DNA of 54,249 nt from Anaerosphaera aminiphila DSM 21120 (GTDB lineage Bacteria > Bacillota > Clostridia > Tissierellales > Peptoniphilaceae), in NCBI RefSeq assembly GCF_900129925.1, contig NZ_FQXI01000014.1, positions 1-54,249 on the forward strand. The letters run 5' to 3'. The notes beneath the pieces were generated by a model that did not search any database, was not told the origin of the DNA, and saw only the letters and a list, made by a program, of their open reading frames with translations. The position numbers were made by a program, and so were the translations under genes. Shown here piece after piece: positions 46,816-54,249 of the stretch (its first letter is position 1; every line of letters begins with the position of its first letter).

Positions 46816-47997
46816 ATGAATATTTATTATAAAAGAGCACTTGAAAGAAAAGAAGAACTTTTAAAAGACAGACACCATATACACCAAAATGCAGAACTTG
46901 GATTTGACTTGCCAAATACAACTGCATATGTAAAAAAAGAGCTTTTATCCGCTGGAATAAATCCCATAGACTGTGGAAAATCCGGAATTACAGCCACTAT
47001 TGGAAGCGGTTCCCCTGTGATTTTACTTAGAGCTGATATGGACGCCCTACCTATGGTCGAAAATACAGGCCTTGAGTTTTCTTCTACAACTTCTGCATGT
47101 CACTCATGTGGTCATGACACACATACGTCTATGCTACTTATGGCAGCAAGACTTTTAAAAGAAGAAGAGCAAAACTTAAAAGGCACTGTAAAATTAATGT
47201 TTCAACCTGCTGAAGAACTCTTACAAGGTGCCAAAGATATGATTGAAAATGGAATACTTGAAAATCCAACTGTAGATGGAGCCATTGGACTTCACATTCA
47301 CACAGGAGAAGAGGAAAGCAGGCGTGGGGCAGTATTTTTTCCAAGAGGCCATGCTCTCTATTCAGGAGATGCCTTTAGAGTTAAAATCAAGGGAGAACAA
47401 GCTCACGGAAGTACACCTGAAAAAGGCGTTGATGCAATTATAATTGCCTGTCACATTGCCATTGCACTTCAAAACGTCCTTTCAAGAGAAACTCCTTCCA
47501 GCGAAAGTAATGTTCTGTTAGTTGGTAAAATTCAAGGTGGAGACAGCGTAAATACAGAAGCCGGCTCTGCTGAAATGGAAGTTTCCATTAGAGCTACAAA
47601 TCCTAAGAGTAGAGACTTTTTAATTAAGAGATTAAACGAAATTTCAAAGGGAATCGCCTTGACCTATAGAGGTTCTGTAGAAGTAATTCACGAATATGGC
47701 TCACCTGCTATGATAAATGATGAAAACTTAAGTGACTTTGCAATGGATTCATTAAAGGGCTTAGTAGAAGACGAAGACAGATTTTTTATTCCACTTAGCT
47801 CTGGAACAGAAGACTTTGCCTTCGTATGCGAGAAAGTCCCATCACTTATGATATACCTTGGAGGTGGAAGTATTGATGAAGGCTACACTGCAGGACTTCA
47901 CAATTCAGCAATGGTTTTAGATGAAGACGTATTGCCACTTGGCGCTGCAATATATGCCCACTTAGCTACAGAGTATTTAATAAAACATTTAAAATAA
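46816..47997 (+). CDS. M20D-family amidohydrolase (N-acyl-amino-acid / hippurate type)
   Basis: A metal-dependent amidohydrolase of 393 residues that releases free amino acids from N-acyl or similar amides. The dinuclear metal site is readable: ACHSCGHDTHTSML (Cys, His), FQPAEELLQGA (Glu), GLHIH and the late His in GLHNSAMV. The dimerisation domain lies between. AGGAGG precedes the ATG, 24 nt after the DUF819 gene. Its context behind a Trp T-box suggests a tryptophan-containing or indole-type substrate, unproven. Confidence 0.92.
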   Translation: MNIYYKRALERKEELLKDRHHIHQNAELGFDLPNTTAYVKKELLSAGINPIDCGKSGITATIGSGSPVILLRADMDALPMVENTGLEFSSTTSACHSCGHDTHTSMLLMAARLLKEEEQNLKGTVKLMFQPAEELLQGAKDMIENGILENPTVDGAIGLHIHTGEEESRRGAVFFPRGHALYSGDAFRVKIKGEQAHGSTPEKGVDAIIIACHIAIALQNVLSRETPSSESNVLLVGKIQGGDSVNTEAGSAEMEVSIRATNPKSRDFLIKRLNEISKGIALTYRGSVEVIHEYGSPAMINDENLSDFAMDSLKGLVEDEDRFFIPLSSGTEDFAFVCEKVPSLMIYLGGGSIDEGYTAGLHNSAMVLDEDVLPLGAAIYAHLATEYLIKHLK

Positions 47998-48000
47998 AAA

Positions 48001-48037
48001 AACAAAGACACGTCAACTTAAATGACGTGTCTTTGTT
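48001..48037. terminator. Bidirectional terminator between the amidohydrolase and oppF
   Basis: A perfect 15-bp stem (AACAAAGACACGTCA with its complement) around ACTTAAA, with a T-run on each side. It serves the converging T-box operon and opp operon. Confidence 0.93.
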
Positions 48038-48070
48038 TTTATAGTTTTTATAGTTTTTTTATAGAGGATA

Positions 48071-49039
48071 CTATAAATTATTTATTTCCTTAACTTTTAT
48101 ACATGAAACAAAATGTCCAGGTAGGACTTCTTTTAGTTTAGGTTCTTCTCCCCTACACTCCTCACTTGCATTTGCACATCGATCAACAAATCTACAACCA
48201 GGCTTTGGATCAATTGGACTTGGAACATCACCTTCCAGTTGAATTCTGTGTCTAGACCTTTGAATATCAGGATCAGCAATGGGAATTGCAGATAATAGTG
48301 CTTTTGTATAAGGATGTAGCGGATTTGTATACAGCTCGTCACTACTTGAAAGCTCCATCATATGTCCCAAATACATAACTCCAACTCTATCAGATATATA
48401 CCTTACCATTGAAAGGTCATGAGCTATAAATAAAAGAGTAAGTCCCAGTTCCTTTTGAAGATATTTCAATAAATTTACTATTTGTGCCTGTATGGAAACA
48501 TCTAGAGCAGAAATTGGCTCATCACAGATAATAAAATCAGGTTCCAACGCAAGAGCTCTTGCAATACCAACCCTCTGACGCTGCCCTCCAGAAAACTCAT
48601 GCGGAAATCTTTGAGCATGTTCTTCTGAAAGTCCTACAAGTTCCAGTAGTTCTACAACTTTTTTATATCTTTCTTTTCCATGGGATATATTGTAAATTTC
48701 AAGAGGCTCTCCTACTATTTCTTCAACTGTCATTCTAGGATCTAAAGATGCATAAGGGTCTTGAAATATCATCTGCATGTTTTTTCTCATATCTTTTAAG
48801 TCTTTTTTTGAAAGTTCAAGAACATTTTTATCCTCAAATATTACTTCACCTGATGTCGGCTCATACAATCTTAAAATCGACCTACCTGCAGTGGACTTTC
48901 CACATCCAGACTCTCCAACTAATCCAAAGGTCTCTCCCTTAAATATATCAAAAGTCAGACCATCTACAGCCTTTAACTTTCCTCCGCCTACATCAAAATA
49001 CTTACAAAGTTCTCTTACGTGTAAAAGTACATCACTCAT
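48071..49039 (-). CDS. oppF: Oligopeptide ABC transporter ATP-binding protein OppF
   Basis: Second ATPase of the peptide importer. Walker A is [12 protein letters not shown] near residue 39-50, the signature is [15 protein letters not shown], and Walker B is [12 protein letters not shown]. The C-terminal OppD/F domain with Cys residues ([16 protein letters not shown]) probably holds an iron-sulfur cluster. The gene overlaps oppD by 8 nt, with AGGAGG inside the end of oppD. Length 322 is normal. Confidence 0.95.
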   Translation of the reverse strand: MSDVLLHVRELCKYFDVGGGKLKAVDGLTFDIFKGETFGLVGESGCGKSTAGRSILRLYEPTSGEVIFEDKNVLELSKKDLKDMRKNMQMIFQDPYASLDPRMTVEEIVGEPLEIYNISHGKERYKKVVELLELVGLSEEHAQRFPHEFSGGQRQRVGIARALALEPDFIICDEPISALDVSIQAQIVNLLKYLQKELGLTLLFIAHDLSMVRYISDRVGVMYLGHMMELSSSDELYTNPLHPYTKALLSAIPIADPDIQRSRHRIQLEGDVPSPIDPKPGCRFVDRCANASEECRGEEPKLKEVLPGHFVSCIKVKEINNL

Positions 49040-50048
49040 TGACTACACCTCCTAAGCTACAAGATGGATGATTTAGCCAACACCTACTACAATGCGTTTC
49101 TGAATGATCTAAAAAATCAGGAACATTTTTTTCACATACTACCATTGCACTATCACATCTATCAAAAAACGAACAACCTTCCGGAGGTTTATATAAATCC
49201 GGTGGAGTTCCTGGTATTGAGTGTAGCGATTCACTTTTATCCATATTTAAATTTGGAACAGCTCCCAATAATTTTTTAGTATATGGATGCTTTGGATTTT
49301 TAAAAATATCTTCTACTCTTCCCTTTTCTAAAATCTGCCCTGCATACATTACTATGACATCTTCTGCCATATCAGCAACGACACCCAAATCATGGGTTAT
49401 TAGTATTATAGAAGTTCCATTTTCTCTATTTAACTTCTTCATTAAATCCAGTATCTGCGCTTGAACTGTTACATCCAGTGCCGTAGTTGGCTCATCTGCA
49501 ATTAAAAGCTCCGGATTAGATGCCATGGCTATAGCTATCATTACCCTTTGGCGCATCCCACCTGAAAACTCATGGGGATATTGATTTACTCTACCTTCAG
49601 GTTGTGGCACTGACACTAATTCAAGCATATCTATTGCAAGTTTTTTTGCCTCTTTATCAGATAAATGTTTTTTCTTTTTTAAACCTTCACTTATTTGATT
49701 TCCCACTTTCATAGTTGGGTTTAAAGATGTCATTGGATCTTGAAAAACCATAGATATATTATTTCCTCTTATATCTACCATTTCTTTTTCAGTTTTTTCT
49801 AACAAATTAGCCCCATTAAATACTATTTCACCATTTTTATACAGCGCTGGAGGTTTTGGAAGTAACTGAATAATAGAATTAGCAGTAACAGATTTTCCAC
49901 ATCCTGACTCTCCAACGATTGCCAAAGTAGATCCTCTTTTTAATTCAAAGGAAATATCTCGAACAGCTTCAACTTCACCAAAAAAGGTTTGAAATGAAAC
50001 TGCTAAATTTTTTACTTCTAGAATATTATCTCTTATTGTCTTATCCAT
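49032..50048 (-). CDS. oppD: Oligopeptide ABC transporter ATP-binding protein OppD
   Basis: First ATPase of the importer. Walker A is [14 protein letters not shown], signature [15 protein letters not shown], Walker [13 protein letters not shown]. The C-terminal OppD/F domain contains [18 protein letters not shown] at 50046-50048 with AGG a few bases upstream is preferred to the TTG two codons earlier. It lies 8 nt after oppC. Confidence 0.94.
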   Translation of the reverse strand: MDKTIRDNILEVKNLAVSFQTFFGEVEAVRDISFELKRGSTLAIVGESGCGKSVTANSIIQLLPKPPALYKNGEIVFNGANLLEKTEKEMVDIRGNNISMVFQDPMTSLNPTMKVGNQISEGLKKKKHLSDKEAKKLAIDMLELVSVPQPEGRVNQYPHEFSGGMRQRVMIAIAMASNPELLIADEPTTALDVTVQAQILDLMKKLNRENGTSIILITHDLGVVADMAEDVIVMYAGQILEKGRVEDIFKNPKHPYTKKLLGAVPNLNMDKSESLHSIPGTPPDLYKPPEGCSFFDRCDSAMVVCEKNVPDFLDHSETHCSRCWLNHPSCSLGGVVNE

Positions 50049-50056
50049 ATTCAAAC

Positions 50057-51007
50057 CTACTTTCTCAATCTTGGGTCTAATGCATCTCTTAAACCATCGC
50101 CTAAAACATTAAAGCTAAACATAATTAAAGATATACACAAAGCTGGAAATAAAAGTTGGTAAAATATACCAATGCTCATTAACTGTAACCCGTCATTTGT
50201 AAGAACTCCAAGACTAGGTTGTGGCGGTTGTAAACCCAAACCCATAAAACTTAAAGTTGCCTCTGAAAAAATAGCCCTTGGAACAGTTAAAGTCACATTT
50301 ATTAAAATAGGTCCAAGTGTATTTGGAATTATATGCTTTTTTAAAATATATCCATTTCCCGCTCCAAGAGAACGAGATGCCAGAGCATATTCATTTTCAC
50401 GAAGTTGCAAAACTTGCCCACGCACCATTATAGCCATGGGAACCCAACCTGTTATACACATTGCAAGTACTAGAGTAAATAAACTTGCCCCCTGTTGACT
50501 ACTAAACATTACACTCATTAAAATTACAATTAGCATATATGGTATTGCATATATAATTTCTGCTATACGCATCATAAGAGTATCCAGCTTAGAACCTGCC
50601 ATCCCTGCAATTCCACCATATACAACGCCTATTATAAGGTCAAAAGCCGCAGCTAATATACCTATTAATAGAGAATACCTAATTCCATAGCAAACCCTTG
50701 TAAATAAATCTCTTCCCAAAGTGTCTGTTCCAAATAAATGCGCACCACTGGGCCTTAAATTCTTATCTGCCAGGTTCTGTACTGCATAGTCCATTCCCGT
50801 AATTAATGGTCCAACAAAAGACATCACTATTAGTAAAACTATTACTACCAAGCCCGTCATAGCTAATTTATTTTGTCTTAATCTTCTAAATACATCCTTC
50901 CAATATCCAATTGTAGGCCTCGTGATTTTCTCTGAATCTCTACGCCTATTAGCTGGTTGAAATAATTCACTTGGAATAGTTGAGTTCATATTATATTCTC
51001 TATCCAT
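50057..51007 (-). CDS. oppC: Oligopeptide ABC transporter permease OppC
   Basis: Permease with a long N-terminal cytoplasmic stretch and six membrane helices. The permease loop is SLGAGNGYILKKHIIPN, corresponding to the EAA motif, and the preceding GTDTLGRDLFTRVCYGIRYSL is typical of OppC/DppC. Its ATG overlaps the oppB stop (TAATG) and has GGGAGGGAG upstream. Length is 316. Confidence 0.94.
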   Translation of the reverse strand: MDREYNMNSTIPSELFQPANRRRDSEKITRPTIGYWKDVFRRLRQNKLAMTGLVVIVLLIVMSFVGPLITGMDYAVQNLADKNLRPSGAHLFGTDTLGRDLFTRVCYGIRYSLLIGILAAAFDLIIGVVYGGIAGMAGSKLDTLMMRIAEIIYAIPYMLIVILMSVMFSSQQGASLFTLVLAMCITGWVPMAIMVRGQVLQLRENEYALASRSLGAGNGYILKKHIIPNTLGPILINVTLTVPRAIFSEATLSFMGLGLQPPQPSLGVLTNDGLQLMSIGIFYQLLFPALCISLIMFSFNVLGDGLRDALDPRLRK

Positions 51008-51933
51008 TAATTACTCCCTCCCAGCTTAATTCTTGGGTCAACTACTACATAAAGCACATCTACTATTAGTAGCATTGCAATTAAAATAATTGAGTAAAAT
51101 ATAGTAGTTCCCATTATTAGTGTATAGTCACGATTTATAATTGCACCTGTAAAAAATGTCCCTAACCCCGGTACTCCAAATATTTTTTCAATTACAAAAG
51201 AACCTGTTAAAAGTCCGGAAATAGTAGTTCCCATTTGAGATACAATTGGAAGTATGGCATTTCTAACAGCATGCCCCATTATTACACTAAAATTTTTAAG
51301 TCCCTTTGACTTAGCAGTTTTAATATAATCTTGTCCCAAAACTTCAAGCATTGAAGACCTCATCATACGAGCCGAAGACGCAAGCGGCATCATAGCAAGT
51401 GCAATACTTGGAAGAATTGTATGGGCAAAACTTCCCCAACCCCCTATTGGCAGCCAAGATACATTCCTCGCAATAAACTGAATCATAACTGAGCCAAATA
51501 CAAAGCTCGGAACACTGATTCCTATAATTGCTATAATCATCATTAAATAGTCCGGCCATCGATTCTGATACAGAGCTGCAATTGCACCAAGTGCCGGTCC
51601 AAATACCATTGCTATTAAAAAAGCTTGTAACCCCAATCTTGCAGATACTGGAGCTCCTCTTGTAATCATTTCATTTACATTTTCAGTCTTCGACTTCATG
51701 GACTCTCCAAAGTCCCCTTTTAAAATGTTTTTTAAATAAATTTTATACTGATCAAATAAAGGCTGATCTAAACCATATTTCGCCTGTAAATTTCTATATA
51801 CACTTTCTGGCATTCTCCCCTCATCTGCAAAGGGATCTCCTGGAATTGAATGCATTATTACAAAAGTAATGGTGATAACTGCCCATATTGTGAGTATAGA
51901 AATTAGTAGTCTTTTACCTATGAATTTCTTCAT
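51007..51933 (-). CDS. oppB: Oligopeptide ABC transporter permease OppB
   Basis: First permease, 308 residues, starting ISILTIWAVITITFVIMHSIPGDPF, the OppB/DppB signature. The EAA-like loop is KSKGLKNFSVIMGHAVRNAILP. Six membrane helices fit. It is separated from oppA by an inverted repeat, an arrangement that often lowers permease expression relative to the binding protein. Confidence 0.94.
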   Translation of the reverse strand: MKKFIGKRLLISILTIWAVITITFVIMHSIPGDPFADEGRMPESVYRNLQAKYGLDQPLFDQYKIYLKNILKGDFGESMKSKTENVNEMITRGAPVSARLGLQAFLIAMVFGPALGAIAALYQNRWPDYLMMIIAIIGISVPSFVFGSVMIQFIARNVSWLPIGGWGSFAHTILPSIALAMMPLASSARMMRSSMLEVLGQDYIKTAKSKGLKNFSVIMGHAVRNAILPIVSQMGTTISGLLTGSFVIEKIFGVPGLGTFFTGAIINRDYTLIMGTTIFYSIILIAMLLIVDVLYVVVDPRIKLGGSN

Positions 51934-51959
51934 TCTTATTTTCCTTCCTACACATATAT

Positions 51960-52005
51960 TAAATAATTAATTAGAAAATCTATAGATTCTCTAATTAATT
52001 ATTTA
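51960..52005. terminator. Long AT-rich hairpin between oppA and oppB
   Basis: TAAATAATTAATTAGA and its complement enclose a second palindrome AATCTATAGATT, so nearly the whole 46 nt folds. There is no T-run beyond the stem on the minus strand. It more likely stabilises the oppA mRNA end or reduces read-through than ends transcription. Confidence 0.65.
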
Positions 52006-52017
52006 TACTATACTCTT

Positions 52018-53640
52018 CTATTTTTCTATCTCTGCATAAATTAAAAATGGATCATTAAGAGGAGATGTAAATATTCCCTTAACATATGGTTTTGCCACAT
52101 AATATCCATTTGAAAAATAGAGGGGCATTAAAGGCATATCTTCCATCATAATTTTTTCTGCTTCCTTCATAGAATCCATACGAACTTTTTGATCTCCAGT
52201 TGATTTTGCCACTTTTAATAATCTGTCATATTCCGGATTACTGTACTTAGGATCATTTTGAGGTTCACCTGTCATAAATAAATCCATCATAGTCATTGGA
52301 TCTAAATAGTCTCCAGTCCATGCTGCACGACAAATATCAAAATCTCCTGCTGTTTTTCTTTCAAGCAAAACTTTAAAGTCCATATTTTCAAGACCTATTT
52401 CGATTCCCAAATTTTGTCTCCACATTTCTTGAATAGCCTCACACATCTTCCTTATATTCTCAGAAGTATTATAGCTTAATACTAAACTACTCATATCTTC
52501 TCTTGTCATATTAAGTTCTGCAAGTCCTTCTTCTAAAAGTTGATTTGCTTTTTCTATATCTTCAGTTACAAATTTTCCATTTGCTTCTCTAAAGTCCTTT
52601 CCTTGGTCATCTTTAGAGCCATATGGTATTAACCCATCTGCATAAGATTGTCCACCTTGTATTACATTATCTATAATAGATTGTCTGTCAATTGCCATTG
52701 ATAATGCTTGGCGAACTTTTTGATTTGTAAAAGGTGCTTTTTCAGTATTAAATGCCAAATATTGAGTTCCATATTTATCAAAAGAGTGAAACTCAGGATC
52801 TTTGTTTTTTATAAGTTCTGCTACAACATCCTGTGGAGCATCCATAATATAGTCATATTCTCCACCTTGATATTTTTGCCAAGCTGTACTTTGTTCTTCA
52901 AGTATGTCTGATTCTACACCGTCTAATTTTATTTTATCTTTATTGTAGTAGTCTTCAAATTTAGCTACTATTATTTTTTCTCCATGTTTCCAATCAGTTA
53001 TTTTAAAAGGTCCATTTGTCACAAAATTTCCCTTTGAAACATCTTTTGCCCAATCTGGATCACTTTCCACCACAGATTTGTTTACTGGCATCAAAGTATA
53101 AAATGCTGTTAACTCATCAAAATAAGGTGTTGGCGACTTTAAACTTACTTCAAGTGTCTTGTCATCTATAGCCTTTACTCCTACATCGTCAACACTTCCA
53201 TTGCCTGTGTTATATTCTTCTCCACCTTTAATATAGTAAAGTTGAAATGAATATTCACTACCCATTTCCGGATTTAACACACGCTTCCAGGAATATTCAA
53301 AATCTCCTGCTGTAACAGGATCTCCATTAGACCACTTGGCATCTCGAAGTGTATAAGTATATGTCAATCCATCATCTGAAATATCTACTTTCTCTGCCAT
53401 ACCTGGCACTATTTCACCATTTTCATTATATTTCATAAGCCCTTCAAAAATTAAATAAATAGTCTTTGAATCATTATTGCCCTTTGCCAATGCTGGATCT
53501 AAGGAATTTGGCTCTGCTCCATTATTTGTTCTGATAACGTTTCCACTGGAGCTAGTTTCTTTACTTCCTCCACCGCATCCTGTTAGTGCTAATGCTAAAA
53601 TAAGTACTAATGTCAACAAACTTAAACTGCGTTTCTTCAT
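52018..53640 (-). CDS. oppA: Peptide-binding lipoprotein OppA
   Basis: Extracytoplasmic binding protein (540 residues, SBP family 5). The signal peptide ends in the lipobox LTGC with the Cys near residue 22, followed by a Gly/Ser-rich linker. The family signature is GAEPNSLDPALAKGNND with FEGLMKYNENGEIVPGMAEK downstream. It resembles OppA and may accept oligopeptides, though the exact range cannot be read. It is the first gene of the operon, followed by a hairpin and the rest of opp. Confidence 0.94.
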   Translation of the reverse strand: MKKRSLSLLTLVLILALALTGCGGGSKETSSSGNVIRTNNGAEPNSLDPALAKGNNDSKTIYLIFEGLMKYNENGEIVPGMAEKVDISDDGLTYTYTLRDAKWSNGDPVTAGDFEYSWKRVLNPEMGSEYSFQLYYIKGGEEYNTGNGSVDDVGVKAIDDKTLEVSLKSPTPYFDELTAFYTLMPVNKSVVESDPDWAKDVSKGNFVTNGPFKITDWKHGEKIIVAKFEDYYNKDKIKLDGVESDILEEQSTAWQKYQGGEYDYIMDAPQDVVAELIKNKDPEFHSFDKYGTQYLAFNTEKAPFTNQKVRQALSMAIDRQSIIDNVIQGGQSYADGLIPYGSKDDQGKDFREANGKFVTEDIEKANQLLEEGLAELNMTREDMSSLVLSYNTSENIRKMCEAIQEMWRQNLGIEIGLENMDFKVLLERKTAGDFDICRAAWTGDYLDPMTMMDLFMTGEPQNDPKYSNPEYDRLLKVAKSTGDQKVRMDSMKEAEKIMMEDMPLMPLYFSNGYYVAKPYVKGIFTSPLNDPFLIYAEIEK

Positions 53641-53680
53641 TTTTATATTCCCCCTTTTATATAATGTAAATTACTATAAT

Positions 53681-53709
53681 ATTATATAACACTAGTGTAT
53701 TACTGTAAA
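53681..53709 (-). promoter_or_regulatory. Promoter of the opp operon
   Basis: Minus-strand TTTACA (53704-53709) and TATAAT (53681-53686), exactly 17 nt apart. The spacer contains the palindrome ACACTAGTGT, which could bind a regulator. Confidence 0.8.
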
Positions 53710-53896
53710 TATTATTTATTTAACCTATACTTATTATTTAATCTTACAATAATTTACACACTCGGCAATTTAGCCAATCTGTGAGGTTTATTTAAAAATA
53801 AACTATGTTATAATTCTTGTTCTTTTTGGAAAACGTTTTATTATCAGTTTAAACTTCTGATAAGATAAAATATTTCACATAAAAAAAGGGTTCTAT

Positions 53897-53935
53897 AATA
53901 AATGTTGGGGTGAGTACTCCAACATTTATTTTTTT
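53897..53935 (+). terminator. Terminator-like hairpin in the IS left end
   Basis: A perfect 12-bp stem (AATAAATGTTGG / CCAACATTTATT) with a 10-nt loop and a trailing T-run. It stands between outside transcription and the transposase gene. Confidence 0.75.
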
Positions 53936-54011
53936 GCAAAAAAAGAATGCACGTATCCCAAAAATCCTTTACCATATAAAGTGACTAAACCAAATAGAAA
54001 GGGTGAAATAC

Positions 54012-54249
54012 GTGCAAGATAATTATATACAAAAACTTCTCAATATTAAAGATATTATTGTAACAAATATAACAGAAAATAGTGAAACCATAGAAGTTTC
54101 TATTAAGTCTACTAATAATACAGGTATTTGTCCTTGTTGTAAACAGCCTACTACAAGAATTCATGACTATAGACTCCAACGTGTAAGACACAGTAACATC
54201 GGATTAAGACAAGTATGTCTACTTCTTAGAAAGAAACGATTTATATGTA
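54012..54249 (+). CDS. ISL3-family transposase, N-terminal part (truncated by the window)
   Basis: An open frame from a GTG at 54012 runs off the right end, giving about 79 residues. It contains the ISL3 N-terminal zinc-finger pattern GICPCCKQPTTRIHDYR followed by LQRVRHSNIG and another Cys in RQVCLLL, and ends in a basic KKRFIC with a further Cys. There is no frameshift in the visible part, so the copy may be intact. The GTG is preceded by GGGTGA, a weak ribosome site. Confidence 0.88.
   Translation, partial: MQDNYIQKLLNIKDIIVTNITENSETIEVSIKSTNNTGICPCCKQPTTRIHDYRLQRVRHSNIGLRQVCLLLRKKRFIC

Larger units (their letters stand above)
53888..54249 (+). mobile_element. Left end of an ISL3-family insertion sequence, cut by the window edge
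   Basis: The element seems to begin at GGGTTCTATAATAAATG (53888 onward), a plausible terminal inverted repeat. It then has a 12-bp hairpin, AATAAATGTTGG with its complement, followed by TTTTT (53897-53935). The transposase starts at 54012. The right end and target repeats are outside the window, so the exact boundary is a guess. Confidence 0.7.

Noticed and set aside
48038-48066. TTTTTATAG-like tandem repeats after the bidirectional terminator
   Set aside because: A short T-rich low-complexity run. It is most simply the T-tract region with slippage.
51344-51559. 71-residue Cys-rich minus-strand ORF inside oppB
   Set aside because: It is a shifted frame within oppB, whose own frame has the permease motifs throughout.

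Overview
The window looks like a chromosomal segment of a low-GC, anaerobic, fermentative Firmicute, probably from the Clostridia/Tissierellia (Peptoniphilaceae-like) group. The grounds are AT-rich DNA, strong AGGAGG ribosome binding sites, T-box and FMN riboswitches, a CIRCE operator, WhiA, a pyrBI-type aspartate carbamoyltransferase and frequent TTG/GTG starts. This is inferred from content; no 16S gene is present. Most genes lie on the minus strand. The plus-strand genes are an IclR regulator with the rib operon, a DUF819/M20 pair, and a transposase that runs off the right edge.

Layout. 1-8406: a type I-B CRISPR-Cas locus on the minus strand (cas6-cas8b-cas7-cas5-cas3-cas4-cas1-cas2), followed by a leader and the first two repeats of an array that continues off the left edge. 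8501-13530: trmL, a COG2509 flavoprotein, an iron-dependent alcohol dehydrogenase and the CstA transporter. 13573-22986: a hexonate catabolic operon (eda, kdgK, Zn-dehydrogenase, TRAP transporter PQM, uxaB, uxaA) under a divergent IclR regulator, with a clear promoter and operator. 23051-26823: an FMN riboswitch and ribD-ribE-ribBA-ribH. 26869-28662: an alpha/beta hydrolase and a CPBP membrane protease. 28727-36215: whiA, HPr, dnaE, pfkA and pyk in one tight run. 36476-38039: pyrB-pyrI behind a structured attenuator-like leader. 38061-43000: a LysR regulator, type III CoA-transferase, HMG-CoA-lyase-like enzyme and DASS carboxylate transporter. 43273-45237: htpG under a CIRCE operator. 45277-48037: a T-box with a UGG (Trp) specifier upstream of a DUF819 membrane protein and an M20D amidohydrolase. 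48071-53709: an oppABCDF peptide transporter. 53888-54249: the left end of an ISL3-family insertion sequence.

How the genes fit together. The hexonate operon reads as a complete route: uptake (TRAP), oxidation to tagaturonate (Zn-dehydrogenase), reduction to altronate (UxaB), dehydration to KDG (UxaA), phosphorylation (KdgK) and cleavage to pyruvate plus glyceraldehyde-3-phosphate (Eda). No uronate isomerase is present, which points to L-galactonate or a similar hexonate rather than galacturonate. The CoA-transferase/lyase/DASS set reads as uptake, CoA activation and C-C cleavage of a branched hydroxy-dicarboxylate. The most novel-looking items are the Trp T-box in front of DUF819 plus an amidohydrolase, the two-hairpin pyrB leader with complementary loops, and the carboxylate operon.
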